NCBI RefSeq assembly: GCF_015207375.1 | Contig: NZ_JADEWY010000074.1 | Coordinates: forward strand, 1 to 34,452 | Length of the DNA stretch: 34,452 bases | Direction: 5' to 3' | From: Coleofasciculus sp. LEGE 07092 | GTDB taxonomy: Bacteria; Cyanobacteriota; Cyanobacteriia; Cyanobacteriales; Coleofasciculaceae | Part shown: piece after piece, positions 1-8,122 of the stretch | Layout: each line of letters begins with the position of its first letter | Numbering within the stretch: position 1 is the first letter of the stretch | The notes under the pieces: model-generated | Database searches by the model: none | What the model was told of the DNA's origin: nothing | Seen by the model: only the letters and a program-made list of their open reading frames with translations | Program-made: the position numbers and the translations under genes

Positions 1-12
1 GAGCTGGGGAGC

Positions 13-47
13 TAATGACTAATGACTAATGACTAATGACCAATGAC
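13..47. repeat. Heptanucleotide tandem repeat
   Basis: Four exact copies of TAATGAC are followed by a fifth with one change (CAATGAC), so the unit is 7 bp. It lies just beyond the stop codon of the LivH-type gene. Short tandem heptamer repeats of this kind are a known feature of filamentous cyanobacterial genomes. No coding function is visible. Confidence 0.85.
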
Positions 48-54
48 TAACAAA

Positions 55-921
55 TCAAATCGTACTCCTAAACAACCCTTGGGGACGTATGAGGAGGACT
101 AGCACCATAAGCAGGAGGGCGACACCGATTTTGTATTCTGAACCTAGTCCAGGAATAGCGACACTTAGTTCTTGGGTAACACCAATAATCAGCGCTCCGA
201 CAATTGCGCCGTAGGGGTTGCCAATGCCGCCGAGAATGACAGAGGCAAACATGGGTAGAATCAAAAACCAACCCATATTAGGACGGACAGCAGTGATTAA
301 GCCGTACATGGCACCCCCGAAGGCGGTTAAGGTGCCATTGATTACCCATGTCCAAATGACAACCCGCTCGACGTTAATGCCAGATACGCGGGCTAAGTCA
401 AGATTGTCTGCCACGGCTCGCATGGCTTTCCCGATTTTGGTGTTTTGCAACAGAATGTGCAGCAGTGCGATCGCGACTACTGCCATAATGACAACGATAA
501 TTCGGAAATAAGCGACCTTGACCCCTAGGATGTCAATAGCTGGAAGGACAGGTAAGTCGTAGGATTGGTTGTCGCCACCCCAGATAAAGATGATGCCATT
601 GCGGATAAACAGAGCCAGTCCAATTGAGATAATAATGAGAGTGGTTGCAGAAGCACGGGCATTGCGCATAGGTCGCCACAGTAGAAATTCAGACAATAGC
701 ATGGCAGCGATCGTGCCTAGAACACCGAGAATTATAGAAATCCAAATATTGATTCCTTTGGTATTGGCAAGCCAAGTAAAATAAGCGCCCAAGGTCATAA
801 AGTCGCCGTGAGCAAAGTTGGAAAGCCGTAAAATACCATAGGTTAGGGTTAACCCTACGGCTGCTAAAGCAATAATGCAGCCTAAAGCAATACCATTGAC
901 GATAAGTTGTTCGGGTGCCAT
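55..921 (-). CDS. livH: Branched-chain/neutral amino-acid ABC transporter permease, LivH type
   Basis: This is an inner-membrane permease subunit of a HAAT-family ABC importer that moves amino acids from the periplasm with a LivM-type partner and two ATPases. The 288-residue protein is almost entirely hydrophobic segments. It begins with a typical LivH N-terminus (GIALGCIIALAAVGLTLTYG, then the LSNFAHGDFM stretch). Near residues 165-180 it has the cytoplasmic loop RAVADNLDLARVSGIN that contacts the ATPase, and near 225-240 the ASVILGGIGNPYGAIVGA stretch typical of LivH. The ATG at 919-921 fits the family start and length is normal. Cyanobacterial NatD is the likely counterpart. The related urea permease UrtB is the main alternative, but it is usually longer. 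No other transporter subunit lies in the window, as is common for cyanobacterial Nat genes. Confidence 0.9.
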   Translation of the reverse strand: MAPEQLIVNGIALGCIIALAAVGLTLTYGILRLSNFAHGDFMTLGAYFTWLANTKGINIWISIILGVLGTIAAMLLSEFLLWRPMRNARASATTLIIISIGLALFIRNGIIFIWGGDNQSYDLPVLPAIDILGVKVAYFRIIVVIMAVVAIALLHILLQNTKIGKAMRAVADNLDLARVSGINVERVVIWTWVINGTLTAFGGAMYGLITAVRPNMGWFLILPMFASVILGGIGNPYGAIVGALIIGVTQELSVAIPGLGSEYKIGVALLLMVLVLLIRPQGLFRSTI

Positions 922-998
922 CGGACTTAGAAAAAATCGTTACGTGGAACTAGAGGATAGACTGGCAGGGACAATTGAGTCAATCTAAGTTTGAGAAA

Positions 999-1016
999 GG
1001 GAGTAGGGAGTGGGGA
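999..1016. repeat. Dispersed repeat, copy 1 (GGGAGTAGGGAGTGGGGA)
   Basis: An 18-base G-rich word lies just upstream of the gamma-glutamyltransferase-like gene. An identical word occurs at 24178-24195 ahead of the WD40 gene. It can be read through in frame as KGSREWG, so the upstream TTG at 975 would put repeat-encoded residues on the protein. This argues for the later ATG at 1041. Confidence 0.8.
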
Positions 1017-1040
1017 GGTGGAGGTATTTTAATAAACATT

Positions 1041-2639
1041 ATGAATCAGAACAATTTAACTCACTACCCCTACCCTTCAGCGCGACGAGTCATTGTAGGC
1101 AAACGGAGTGCTGTGGCAACCAGCCAACCCCTGGCAACTTTGGCGGGAATGGAAATGTTTTGGGCGGGGGGAAATGCTGTAGATGCGGCATTGGCAATGG
1201 CAATTGCGCTAACTGTGGTTGAACCCACCTCGAACGGCATTGGTTCTGACGCTTTTGCTTTAGTTTGGGATGGTAAACTGAATGGTCTCAACGCTTCTGG
1301 TAGAAGTCCCCAAAACCTGACGATGGATCAGTTTGTGGGGATGGATCAAGTTCCTGCCAAAGGTTGGTTGCCTGTGACTGTACCAGGATGCGTGTCAGCG
1401 TGGCGGGTGTTGTGGGAGCGTTGGGGCAAGTTGCCTTTTGAGCAGTTATTTGCACCAGCGATTCGATATGCTCGGGAAGGTTTCCCGGTTTCACCTGTAA
1501 CGGCAATGGCTTGGAAACACGCCGAAGGGATTTATTTACCGCTTCAGGGGCGAGAGTTTCAGCCGTTTAAAAAAGTATTTTTTCCCAACAACCGCGCTCC
1601 CAAAGCAGGGGAAATTTGGCAGAGTGAGAGTCATGCTAAAACTTTAACGAGTATTGCCCAAAGTGGGGGTGAAAGTTTTTATAAAGGAGATATTGCTAAA
1701 GCGATCGCTAATTTTGCTGCTGATACGGGTGGTGTGTTGACGGCTGCTGACTTGGCAGCACACCAACCCGACTGGATAGAACCCATCTCCACCACTTATC
1801 GCAATTTAACCGTTTGGGAAATTCCCCCCAATACTCAAGGAATTGCCGCTTTGATAGCGTTGAATATTCTCGATGGGTTTGATCTAAGTCGATATCCCCG
1901 CGAGTCGGTAGAAAGCTATCACCTGCAAATTGAAGCCATGAAGCTGGCATTTGCCGATGTTCACCGCTACATTGCTGATCCAAACTTTATGGAGGTGGCA
2001 GTTGAACATCTCTTAGATAAAGCCTACGCACAAGAACGCCAGAAACTTATTAGTGAAGTAGCGATTCCCTTAGCTGAAGCTGGTTTACCCAAAGGTGGAA
2101 CGGTTTATTTAGCGGCGGCTGATGGGGAACTGATGGTTTCTTTTATTCAATCTAATTTTGAAGGCTTTGGTAGTGGTATTCTCATTCCCGGTACAGGTAT
2201 TGCACTGCAAAATCGAGGTGTAGGGTTCTCCTTACAAGCAGGGCATCCTAATCAAATTGCACCCGCTAAACGTTCTTTTCATACCATTATTCCCGCTTTT
2301 CTCACCCAAGACGGGCAACCCTTAGGACCTTTTGGAGTAATGGGGGGACCAATGCAGCCTCAAGGGCACTTACAAGTTGTGGTAAATTTGGCAGATTACA
2401 AGATGAATCCGCAAGCGGCTCTTGATGCTCCTAGATGGCAGTTTGTAGCGGGGAGGAAGGTTCTTTTAGAGCAAACTGTACCTCGTCATGTCATGTTGGA
2501 GCTGACGGAACGGGGTCATGATATTGAGGTTATCGCAGAAGGGAGAGAGTTTGGCAAGGGTCAAATTATTTTAAGGGATGGGGACGTTTTGATAGCGGCG
2601 TCTGAACCTCGTGCTGATGGGTTGGCATTGGCACAGTAG
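1041..2639 (+). CDS. Gamma-glutamyltransferase family protein (Ntn hydrolase)
   Basis: This member of the gamma-glutamyltranspeptidase family cleaves or transfers gamma-glutamyl groups, for example from glutathione. Such enzymes are made as one chain that self-cleaves before a threonine, which becomes the nucleophile. The N-terminal half has the family blocks WAGGNAVDAALA and GIGSDAFALVWDG. The cleavage site is in GLPKGGTVYLAAADG, making Thr354 (codon 2100-2102) the likely nucleophile. MVSFIQSNFEGFGSG, GGPMQPQGHLQ and a conserved C-terminal block follow. The ATG at 1041 gives 532 residues. An in-frame TTG at 975 would add 22 residues encoded by a dispersed repeat and is unlikely. No signal peptide is visible, so a cytoplasmic YwrD-like form is more likely than the periplasmic Ggt type. 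Its substrate cannot be told from sequence. It is divergent from livH. Confidence 0.88.
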   Translation: MNQNNLTHYPYPSARRVIVGKRSAVATSQPLATLAGMEMFWAGGNAVDAALAMAIALTVVEPTSNGIGSDAFALVWDGKLNGLNASGRSPQNLTMDQFVGMDQVPAKGWLPVTVPGCVSAWRVLWERWGKLPFEQLFAPAIRYAREGFPVSPVTAMAWKHAEGIYLPLQGREFQPFKKVFFPNNRAPKAGEIWQSESHAKTLTSIAQSGGESFYKGDIAKAIANFAADTGGVLTAADLAAHQPDWIEPISTTYRNLTVWEIPPNTQGIAALIALNILDGFDLSRYPRESVESYHLQIEAMKLAFADVHRYIADPNFMEVAVEHLLDKAYAQERQKLISEVAIPLAEAGLPKGGTVYLAAADGELMVSFIQSNFEGFGSGILIPGTGIALQNRGVGFSLQAGHPNQIAPAKRSFHTIIPAFLTQDGQPLGPFGVMGGPMQPQGHLQVVVNLADYKMNPQAALDAPRWQFVAGRKVLLEQTVPRHVMLELTERGHDIEVIAEGREFGKGQIILRDGDVLIAASEPRADGLALAQ

Positions 2640-2658
2640 TGCAGGCAAGATGCCTGCA
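2640..2658 (+). terminator. Perfect hairpin after the GGT-family gene
   Basis: TGCAGGC, AAGAT, GCCTGCA forms a perfect 7 bp stem with a 5 nt loop starting at the last base of the TAG stop codon. There is no strong T-run (ATTAAATCT follows), so termination is plausible but not certain. A weaker, imperfect repeat of the same kind (AACAGGC..GGCTGTT) follows at about 2674-2691, which suggests a small family of intergenic palindromes. Confidence 0.5.
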
Positions 2659-2738
2659 TTAAATCTACAATAAACAGGCAGACGGCTGTTCTACGAATTG
2701 GTATTATAACTATAGGGATCACAATTGTGTAAAGGTGG

Positions 2739-3932
2739 ATGGAAGGGATACAACTATCTTTATTTACGAATAAAGACGAACAGCAATCGATTACAAAACA
2801 GAAGAAAGCTAAGTTAGGACGTTACGAACGTCTTCAACGGGCACTAGAGGATAACCCGTGCGACTCCTATAAGACATTCATTGACATTGAATCACCACCT
2901 GAACCAGCAACAAGGTACACCTTTGTCGATTTGTTTTGCGGTGCTGGGGGAATGAGCCAAGGATTAGTACAAGCAGGATTTATACCAGTAGCAAGTGCTG
3001 AAATTAATGCCATTGCATCGGCAACTCATCAGCGCAATTTTCTCCAATGCCATCACTTTTGTGGGGATATCCAATATTTTTATCCCAAACAATGGCTTGA
3101 GCAAGTTGATTCGCCAGAAGTCCATTTGGTTGTCGGAGGTCCACCCTGTCAGGGGTTTTCAGTTGCTGGAAAACGCGACCCTAATGATCCTCGTAATCAT
3201 TTATTTCAAGAATTTGTGCGTGTAGTTTCAGAACTCCGTCCCTGGTACGTCGTGATGGAAAATGTACCGGGAATTTTGACAATGGGGAAAGGAGCGGTTA
3301 AGGAAGCAATTTTCAACGCTTTTGATGCCATTGGTTATTCTTCGATTTCTGTCGCTATTCTAGAATCGGCGGCTTATGACGTTCCTCAAATTCGTCCGAG
3401 AGCTATTTTTATTGCCAATCGATTGGGAATGCCAAATCCCTACCCCAAAGCTCAATTCTTACCTCAGCAATACAAGCCGATAGAATCTGCCATTTCCGAT
3501 TTACCCGAATACACCCCTATCCCAGAAATTAACCACGAATGGACAAAGCATTCATCGGCTTATATGGAACGAATCGCTAAAGTTCCTCCTGGTGGTTCCT
3601 TATATAAAACCTATGCTGATGCCTTTAAGCGTCAATATCAGGGAAAACCCAGCATGACTATTAAAGAAAATCATGGGGGAACTCATATTCATCCTTACCT
3701 TAACCGGGTCATTTCAGCGCGAGAAATGGCTCGATTGCAAACATTTCCCGATTCGTTTATCTTTGAAGGTTCGATGAAAAAAGCGATGTGGCAAATAGGG
3801 AATGCCGTTCCACCTCGTTTAGCTGAATGTATTGGTTATGTACTAATACCCTACTTAAGTAAAATTGCACTGGGTATGCAGAGTCAACTTGCTCCTAGCC
3901 ATCATTCCCAGACTCAGCTATCTTTTGATTGA
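2739..3932 (+). CDS. DNA (cytosine-5-)-methyltransferase, type II-like, solitary
   Basis: This enzyme transfers a methyl group from S-adenosylmethionine to cytosine C5 within a short DNA target. All core motifs are present in order: motif I VDLFCGAGG (residues 63-71), motif IV GPPCQGFS with catalytic Cys137, motif VI ENV (174-176), motif VIII QIRPR (217-221), then the target-recognition region and motifs IX/X (SAREMARLQTFPDSF, QIGNAVPP). About 60 polar residues precede motif I. The ATG at 2739 has an AGGTGG ribosome-binding site directly upstream. No restriction endonuclease gene lies beside it, so it looks like an orphan. A known cyanobacterial orphan enzyme of this class (M.Ssp6803I) methylates CGATCG, the core of HIP1, and I infer this as one possible target. 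I saw no HIP1 octamer inside the gene. Confidence 0.93.
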   Translation: MEGIQLSLFTNKDEQQSITKQKKAKLGRYERLQRALEDNPCDSYKTFIDIESPPEPATRYTFVDLFCGAGGMSQGLVQAGFIPVASAEINAIASATHQRNFLQCHHFCGDIQYFYPKQWLEQVDSPEVHLVVGGPPCQGFSVAGKRDPNDPRNHLFQEFVRVVSELRPWYVVMENVPGILTMGKGAVKEAIFNAFDAIGYSSISVAILESAAYDVPQIRPRAIFIANRLGMPNPYPKAQFLPQQYKPIESAISDLPEYTPIPEINHEWTKHSSAYMERIAKVPPGGSLYKTYADAFKRQYQGKPSMTIKENHGGTHIHPYLNRVISAREMARLQTFPDSFIFEGSMKKAMWQIGNAVPPRLAECIGYVLIPYLSKIALGMQSQLAPSHHSQTQLSFD

Positions 3933-4113
3933 GGACATTCCGCCAAGCCTCAAAATTATACCAACCACATCCGACACAGCCTTCTTCGGCTTCACTACCC
4001 CGCTCATGTTGGGAAGACCATTCCTCCCCTCCTTGATACCAGAACCTAATACCAAAAGGCGTGCCTCTTCTTCCAGTTTTGATACAGCTTTCACAACTTC
4101 TCGATTCAGCCAT
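3895..4113 (-). CDS. Small hypothetical protein with two CxxC pairs
   Basis: This 72-residue reading frame starts at ATG 4111-4113 and runs into the methyltransferase gene from the opposite side, overlapping its last 38 bp. It contains CESC near the N-terminus, then RRGTPFGIRFWYQGGEEW, then CVGC followed by GWYNFEAWRNVLN. Two CxxC pairs about 40 residues apart suggest a small zinc-ribbon-like fold. The aromatic-rich, charged composition looks more protein-like than the opposite-strand frame over the same bases. No good ribosome-binding site is visible and I do not recognise the family. It could still be a chance frame. Confidence 0.45.
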   Translation of the reverse strand: MAESRSCESCIKTGRRGTPFGIRFWYQGGEEWSSQHERGSEAEEGCVGCGWYNFEAWRNVLNQKIAESGNDG

Positions 4114-4203
4114 GCGCCGATTGTGACTGTCTACGGACTATCAGTCTACGGACGATATGTCACATTTCAATTGATACAAGTTGCACTCAAGTGAGCTTAA
4201 TAG

Positions 4204-5244
4204 TTAACCGTTAGACTCCACCATCACTTTCAATCGAATAATTTGCTCCCCAGTATCATCCAATGGCACTTCAATCACCTCACTAGTCAGACGATCCAAA
4301 CAGTTAAGGAGCGATCGCAAATGGGGAGTACTCGCACCCGTATCTACATATAATCGGTCTGACAGACTGCCCAGACGCTTCCAAGTGGTGTAGAGTCTAC
4401 CAACGGTTTGTTCCAGCGTGGATGCTTGTTTCACCAAATCCGCAGCCGTATTCAAACAGTCCAAGCGCAAGGCTTCTTCTAGCGCCATTTCCATATCTAG
4501 GGCAGATTGCTGAAGTGCCTGAACTTGTGCCGCTGCATCGAGATACTTAGCTAAGTAACGGGCATCTGAAGTAACCTGCTTAACGGTATCGACATCGGGA
4601 CTTGTAGCTACTTCCTGTTGTAAGGGTTTCAGGTGGAGTTCTGGCAACTTCTCCATTTCTTTGACTAAAGGTGCCAAATAACGGGCAGGCATTGTCCCCG
4701 ATGCGGCTTTTTCCTTCACTTCATCGGGTAGCAACTCCGACGACATCGCTGTCCATTCATCCGCAAGCTGCTTAACTTCGCGCCGGGTGATGCGATCGCC
4801 TTTTTGTGCCGCATCCGTTACCAACTGCTGCACTTCTGGTGCCGACTTTGCCGTTTCCACAAATGCCCGCTTACTGAAATTTCGGATAGCATCAGAACTG
4901 AGTTTTCCCTCTGCCAACAGGGTATCGGCACTGTTTGCCAGTTCAATCAGGGAATACCCTTGACTCTTGCTAATTTCTCGACTTTTGAGCCAGTTTAAAA
5001 AACCTGTTCCCCGCCCGTCACCTCCTTTCTTCTCTCGATCACGCACAATCCGCAGAATCCGCCCCCGCCAAATTTCAGTTTGCAAGTCGAAGCGATCGCA
5101 GACTTGCCAAGCGTTATCGACTAACTGCTGAAAGTCATACTCCAGAATCTCCTCATCCTCTGGATCGGGTAACTGGAAATTCAGATCAACGGGTTCTTCG
5201 AGAACAGCAGCGAGTTCGGCAGTGGATTCGGGGAGTTGAGCCAT
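4204..5244 (-). CDS. Conserved-looking helical hypothetical protein
   Basis: The 346-residue product has an acidic N-terminus (about residues 1-45). A segment around residues 60-165 (IWRGRILRIVRDREKKGGDG, then FLNWLKSREISKSQGYSLIE, then ITRREVKQLADEW) reads like a helix-turn-helix region of the kind seen in ParB- or DUF3102-like proteins. The remainder to residue 346 is predicted mainly helical with several Leu/Ala-rich amphipathic stretches. No signal peptide or membrane segment is present. The ATG at 5242-5244 is the only good start. It contains three HIP1 octamers on the DNA level, so it looks native. A DNA-associated role is an inference; no catalytic motif is visible and I do not recognise a named family. 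Confidence 0.8.
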   Translation of the reverse strand: MAQLPESTAELAAVLEEPVDLNFQLPDPEDEEILEYDFQQLVDNAWQVCDRFDLQTEIWRGRILRIVRDREKKGGDGRGTGFLNWLKSREISKSQGYSLIELANSADTLLAEGKLSSDAIRNFSKRAFVETAKSAPEVQQLVTDAAQKGDRITRREVKQLADEWTAMSSELLPDEVKEKAASGTMPARYLAPLVKEMEKLPELHLKPLQQEVATSPDVDTVKQVTSDARYLAKYLDAAAQVQALQQSALDMEMALEEALRLDCLNTAADLVKQASTLEQTVGRLYTTWKRLGSLSDRLYVDTGASTPHLRSLLNCLDRLTSEVIEVPLDDTGEQIIRLKVMVESNG

Positions 5245-5666
5245 AGGGAAGCGGACGTTGGGTGATAGAGGAATCGTTACTTGCTCTCCAAATTATAGAG
5301 GTACGCCACTGATAGAGTAAAAAGGGTCGTCTGGGTCTGATGAATGCACAAGATATACAGATAGGCAAGGGGGCGATTCTTTTTTTCTCAGCAACGGTAA
5401 AATTTCAGTAAATCACAAAGGTTGGGAGCCAGGAGAAATCAAAAAAAGAAATGTATCAGATTTAACAGCAACAGTGATCTTGCCCAGAATGGGTCAAATT
5501 CCTGCATACCGATGCTCCTGACTTGTTCGAGGGGAACTTAAAATCTTTGCAGTTTCTTTACATAACTGAGACTTGGCAGCCGATAAGAGTCTTATATAAT
5601 TTATGAGAATGCCTTTAGTTCTATCGAGTATTCACAAGTCGTTGGTTTCTCACAAATGACTTGGGA

Positions 5667-5694
5667 TTGCTATATAGACTCATTATCGTATAAT
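5667..5694 (+). promoter_or_regulatory. Sigma-70-type promoter
   Basis: TTGCTA (5667-5672) and a perfect TATAAT (5689-5694) are separated by 16 bp. Transcription would start about 5700-5702, directly before a folded segment. It is the best-looking promoter I found in the window, yet no gene starts within 440 bp downstream. Confidence 0.6.
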
Positions 5695-5702
5695 AAAAAA
5701 AA

Positions 5703-5760
5703 GCACTCACTTAGTAGGTGATAGACTTAAGACAGGAAAGTCTTCCACCTCACTGTCCTG
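5703..5760 (+). ncRNA. Candidate structured RNA or 5' leader
   Basis: Directly after the promoter at 5667-5694 there is a nested fold. An outer stem AGGTG (5716-5720) pairs with CACCT (5746-5750), enclosing AAGAC-AGGAAA-GTCTT (5729-5744). A second possibility is GACAG/CTGTC (5731-5735 with 5753-5757). It matches no RNA family I can name. It could be a free small RNA or the start of a roughly 450 nt leader of the gene at 6150. The end of the transcript is not defined by the sequence. Confidence 0.35.
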
Positions 5761-6149
5761 CATTTGAATCAAAATAAAAGAATTGACAAATAGGCGCAGG
5801 ATAGCTGGTTCCGCAGGGTAAAGTTACAGCTCAAGAATAAAATTTTTATCAGATATTGTCAATCTCTTTTTTCAAGGATTGGTGGGAACGAGCGACAGGA
5901 ACAGTTTTACGAACAGAGATTATACATTCTCGCCACTCGAGAGAGACTCAGGACTTTAGAGATAAAACTAGCTTAAGATAGGAACTGGCAGCTTGACAGG
6001 ATTTTATGCTATCTATACTCCATCAGCTATCCATCCTAACTTGAGTCAAATTTGGGGTAACTTCTGTGTAGATTCAAGTAATCATCAAACTTTGGATAAG
6101 ATTAGAGTTGGGGTAAAGTGTTCTTGATCAACGGTTTCGGTGGAAAATT

Positions 6150-6953
6150 ATGCAAGGTGTCGAACGCGAATTTCGGTCAAATCTAGAAGAAATTAAAGCA
6201 ATTAGTGCCTTAGAAAAAATTACTTTAACAGTCAGGAAAATAGCAGATAAAATTCCTCTAGAGCGGCGGATGCATATTTTATCACTCTGTTATTTAACCT
6301 GTGCTGCTCCTACAGAAAAACAAGAAGGATTTGCTAAATCTTTAGATGATTATGTGGCAGATCATTTAGTCGAAATCTTACTCAGAGAGCGCACTGTTCA
6401 ACGAATTGCGAGTTATTACCTCAAAAATTTTCGTATTTATAAACGACTCACTCGAATCTCCCTAAAGGTTTATATAAAACACTTTTACTTTCATTCATTC
6501 CAAAATTCGCATACAGAGCCTGATTCCTATTTGGAATTCATCCTCCGATTGCTTCATAATTCAGGATTGCGGATTAATTTTTGCAGCTATATTCTGGGTT
6601 TTGAAGTGATTAAAATGATGTTTGAGATGAGTTGGTTGCAACATGAACGATTTTATCAGTTACAAAAAAATCAAGAAATTTTTATCGACACTTACATAAA
6701 ACCCATTCAACAAGCTCATCGAGTCAACGGAATTATTGTCCCAAAACATGAGAATGTTTTTTTTGCTAGACGGGATTACTTTATTCAACGCCCCCATATA
6801 TCTGAAGAAAAATTGGTCGCCTTAGTTCAGTCTACTTTTAGTAAAGAAGCCGTTACAAATTTGGGATTTTCAATCATCCGAAACCTCAATTCTTTAGCGT
6901 TTGATTATGACTATATTTTTAACTCTGATCCTGAAGTCATCTTCGTTGTTTGA
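6150..6953 (+). CDS. Orphan hypothetical protein, AT-rich
   Basis: The 267-residue product starts at an ATG preceded by GGTGGA, a usable ribosome-binding site. It is rich in Ile, Phe, Tyr, Lys and Arg, with amphipathic helices and no membrane segment or signal peptide. Distinct stretches are IPLERRMHILSLCYLTCAA (about residues 34-52), RLLHNSGLRINFCSYILGFE (about 133-152) and a C-terminus ending PEVIFVV. I recognise no domain. Its DNA is visibly more AT-rich than the flanking genes and has no HIP1 octamer. Together with the 0.9 kb of non-coding DNA upstream, this is compatible with recent acquisition or weak constraint. The function is unknown. Confidence 0.72.
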   Translation: MQGVEREFRSNLEEIKAISALEKITLTVRKIADKIPLERRMHILSLCYLTCAAPTEKQEGFAKSLDDYVADHLVEILLRERTVQRIASYYLKNFRIYKRLTRISLKVYIKHFYFHSFQNSHTEPDSYLEFILRLLHNSGLRINFCSYILGFEVIKMMFEMSWLQHERFYQLQKNQEIFIDTYIKPIQQAHRVNGIIVPKHENVFFARRDYFIQRPHISEEKLVALVQSTFSKEAVTNLGFSIIRNLNSLAFDYDYIFNSDPEVIFVV

Positions 6954-7054
6954 AGCCGTTCAGCCTAAGTGTTTATAGCGGTTCTTCCTTGGATAGAATA
7001 GACCGAGTTGGAGGAGAGTCCTATTGAAAGTAACCTGTCGTCTGTATTTTTCTT

Positions 7055-7993
7055 TTAACTCAATTCGGTTTCTGTTACTTCCGGAACGACTGTGAGTTCT
7101 TGTGCTGCCATTAACCTAGCTTTTGCCCGTTGCATATCCTCTCCCACAGTAGAATTGAGCTGATCGCCCAACAAAAATACTAATGAAGTCATGTAGCACC
7201 AAAGTTGTAAGACAACAACAGCTCCCAAAGCTCCGTAGATTTTGTTGTAATTGCTAAAGTTTACGGCGACGTAGTGGCGAAATAATCCCGATACGATCGC
7301 CCAAGAAATTGCCGCCAAAACTGCTCCCGGTATTATCGGGGTTCCTGGATGCCAGCGGCTCGGACCAAACCGATAAATAACTGCAAAGACGACCGCAATC
7401 AAACTTAAAGCAATCAACCAACTCAAAAGCCGCAAAAAGGATAGCAAAACCAATACAATACTGTGGTCGCCTACCATTTTCACTACTAAGTTACTGATAA
7501 ATAGCAGAAATGAAGCTATAAACAGTGGAAAAATACTGCCAATAGTCAGACCCAAAGCAATTAATTTAGCTTTCCAAAAGGGTCGGGTTTCCTCAATGGG
7601 AACATGATGGATTTGATCAAGAGCGTTCATGGCAGCGCCGAGTACCCCGGAAGCAACCCAAATTGCCACGACAAAACTTAGAGAAAATAATCCGCGATTA
7701 TCTGCTAAGTTAACCCCCTCGGCAAAATTGTGCATTAGTTGCAGTACCTGCTCCGGTGCCACGTTCCCAAGCTGATCGGCTGGATTCGTCCAGGGGATAA
7801 ACTGTTTGAACAATTCAACCACCGTAAGAATCACTAAAATAGCTGGAAACAGTGCTAATGTGGCGTTGTATGCCATCTGAGATGATAGCGCCATCAACCG
7901 ACGTTTCATGGCACGGCTGAACGTCTTTCTCAAGTTGACCAGGTTAAGGTAGCGAAAGAAATGGAAAAAACGAAGAACGCGGGGGACTAGCAT
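7055..7993 (-). CDS. YihY/BrkB family inner-membrane protein
   Basis: The 312-residue protein has the classical YihY pattern: a basic N-terminal helix (residues 1-32), then the signature LSSQMAYNATLALFPAILVI in the first membrane segment, and about five more hydrophobic segments. GVLGAAMNALDQIHHVP (about residues 115-131) and NKIYGALGAVVVLQLWCYM (near 250-268) are typical of the family. The family was once called ribonuclease BN in error. Its true role is unknown; envelope or transport roles have been suggested. The ATG at 7991-7993 fits the family start. It converges with the orphan gene upstream in coordinates. Confidence 0.88.
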   Translation of the reverse strand: MLVPRVLRFFHFFRYLNLVNLRKTFSRAMKRRLMALSSQMAYNATLALFPAILVILTVVELFKQFIPWTNPADQLGNVAPEQVLQLMHNFAEGVNLADNRGLFSLSFVVAIWVASGVLGAAMNALDQIHHVPIEETRPFWKAKLIALGLTIGSIFPLFIASFLLFISNLVVKMVGDHSIVLVLLSFLRLLSWLIALSLIAVVFAVIYRFGPSRWHPGTPIIPGAVLAAISWAIVSGLFRHYVAVNFSNYNKIYGALGAVVVLQLWCYMTSLVFLLGDQLNSTVGEDMQRAKARLMAAQELTVVPEVTETELS

Positions 7994-8122
7994 AGATTTG
8001 AGTTGCGGCTTCTATCTCTAATACTGTGCCAAACTTACCGACAGTTAACCGGAAGCCAGTGTCAGTAATGCAAGCTACACAAAGCATTCTTTCATGGAAA
8101 ACGACGTGAGGAACACCTGTCT

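Larger units (their letters stand above)
5245..6149. other. 905 bp gene-free region
   Basis: I find no credible coding frame on either strand here. The sequence is AT-rich and lacks HIP1 sites. It holds a strong sigma-70-like promoter at 5667-5694 and a folded segment at about 5703-5760 (listed separately). An AT-rich inverted stretch lies around 5838-5850 (ATAAAATTTTTAT). It separates the divergently transcribed genes at 4204-5244 (-) and 6150-6953 (+), and may be the long leader of the latter or hold a separate small RNA. Confidence 0.6.

Noticed and set aside
3865..4194. 109-residue plus-strand frame after the methyltransferase
   Set aside because: It overlaps the methyltransferase 3' end in another frame, has biased Ser/Thr/Pro composition and no features; the opposite-strand double-CxxC frame is the better candidate.
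5716..5757. Resemblance of AGGAAAGTC to the conserved P4 region of RNase P RNA
   Set aside because: Only these few bases match. The second half of P4 and the rest of the conserved core are missing nearby.
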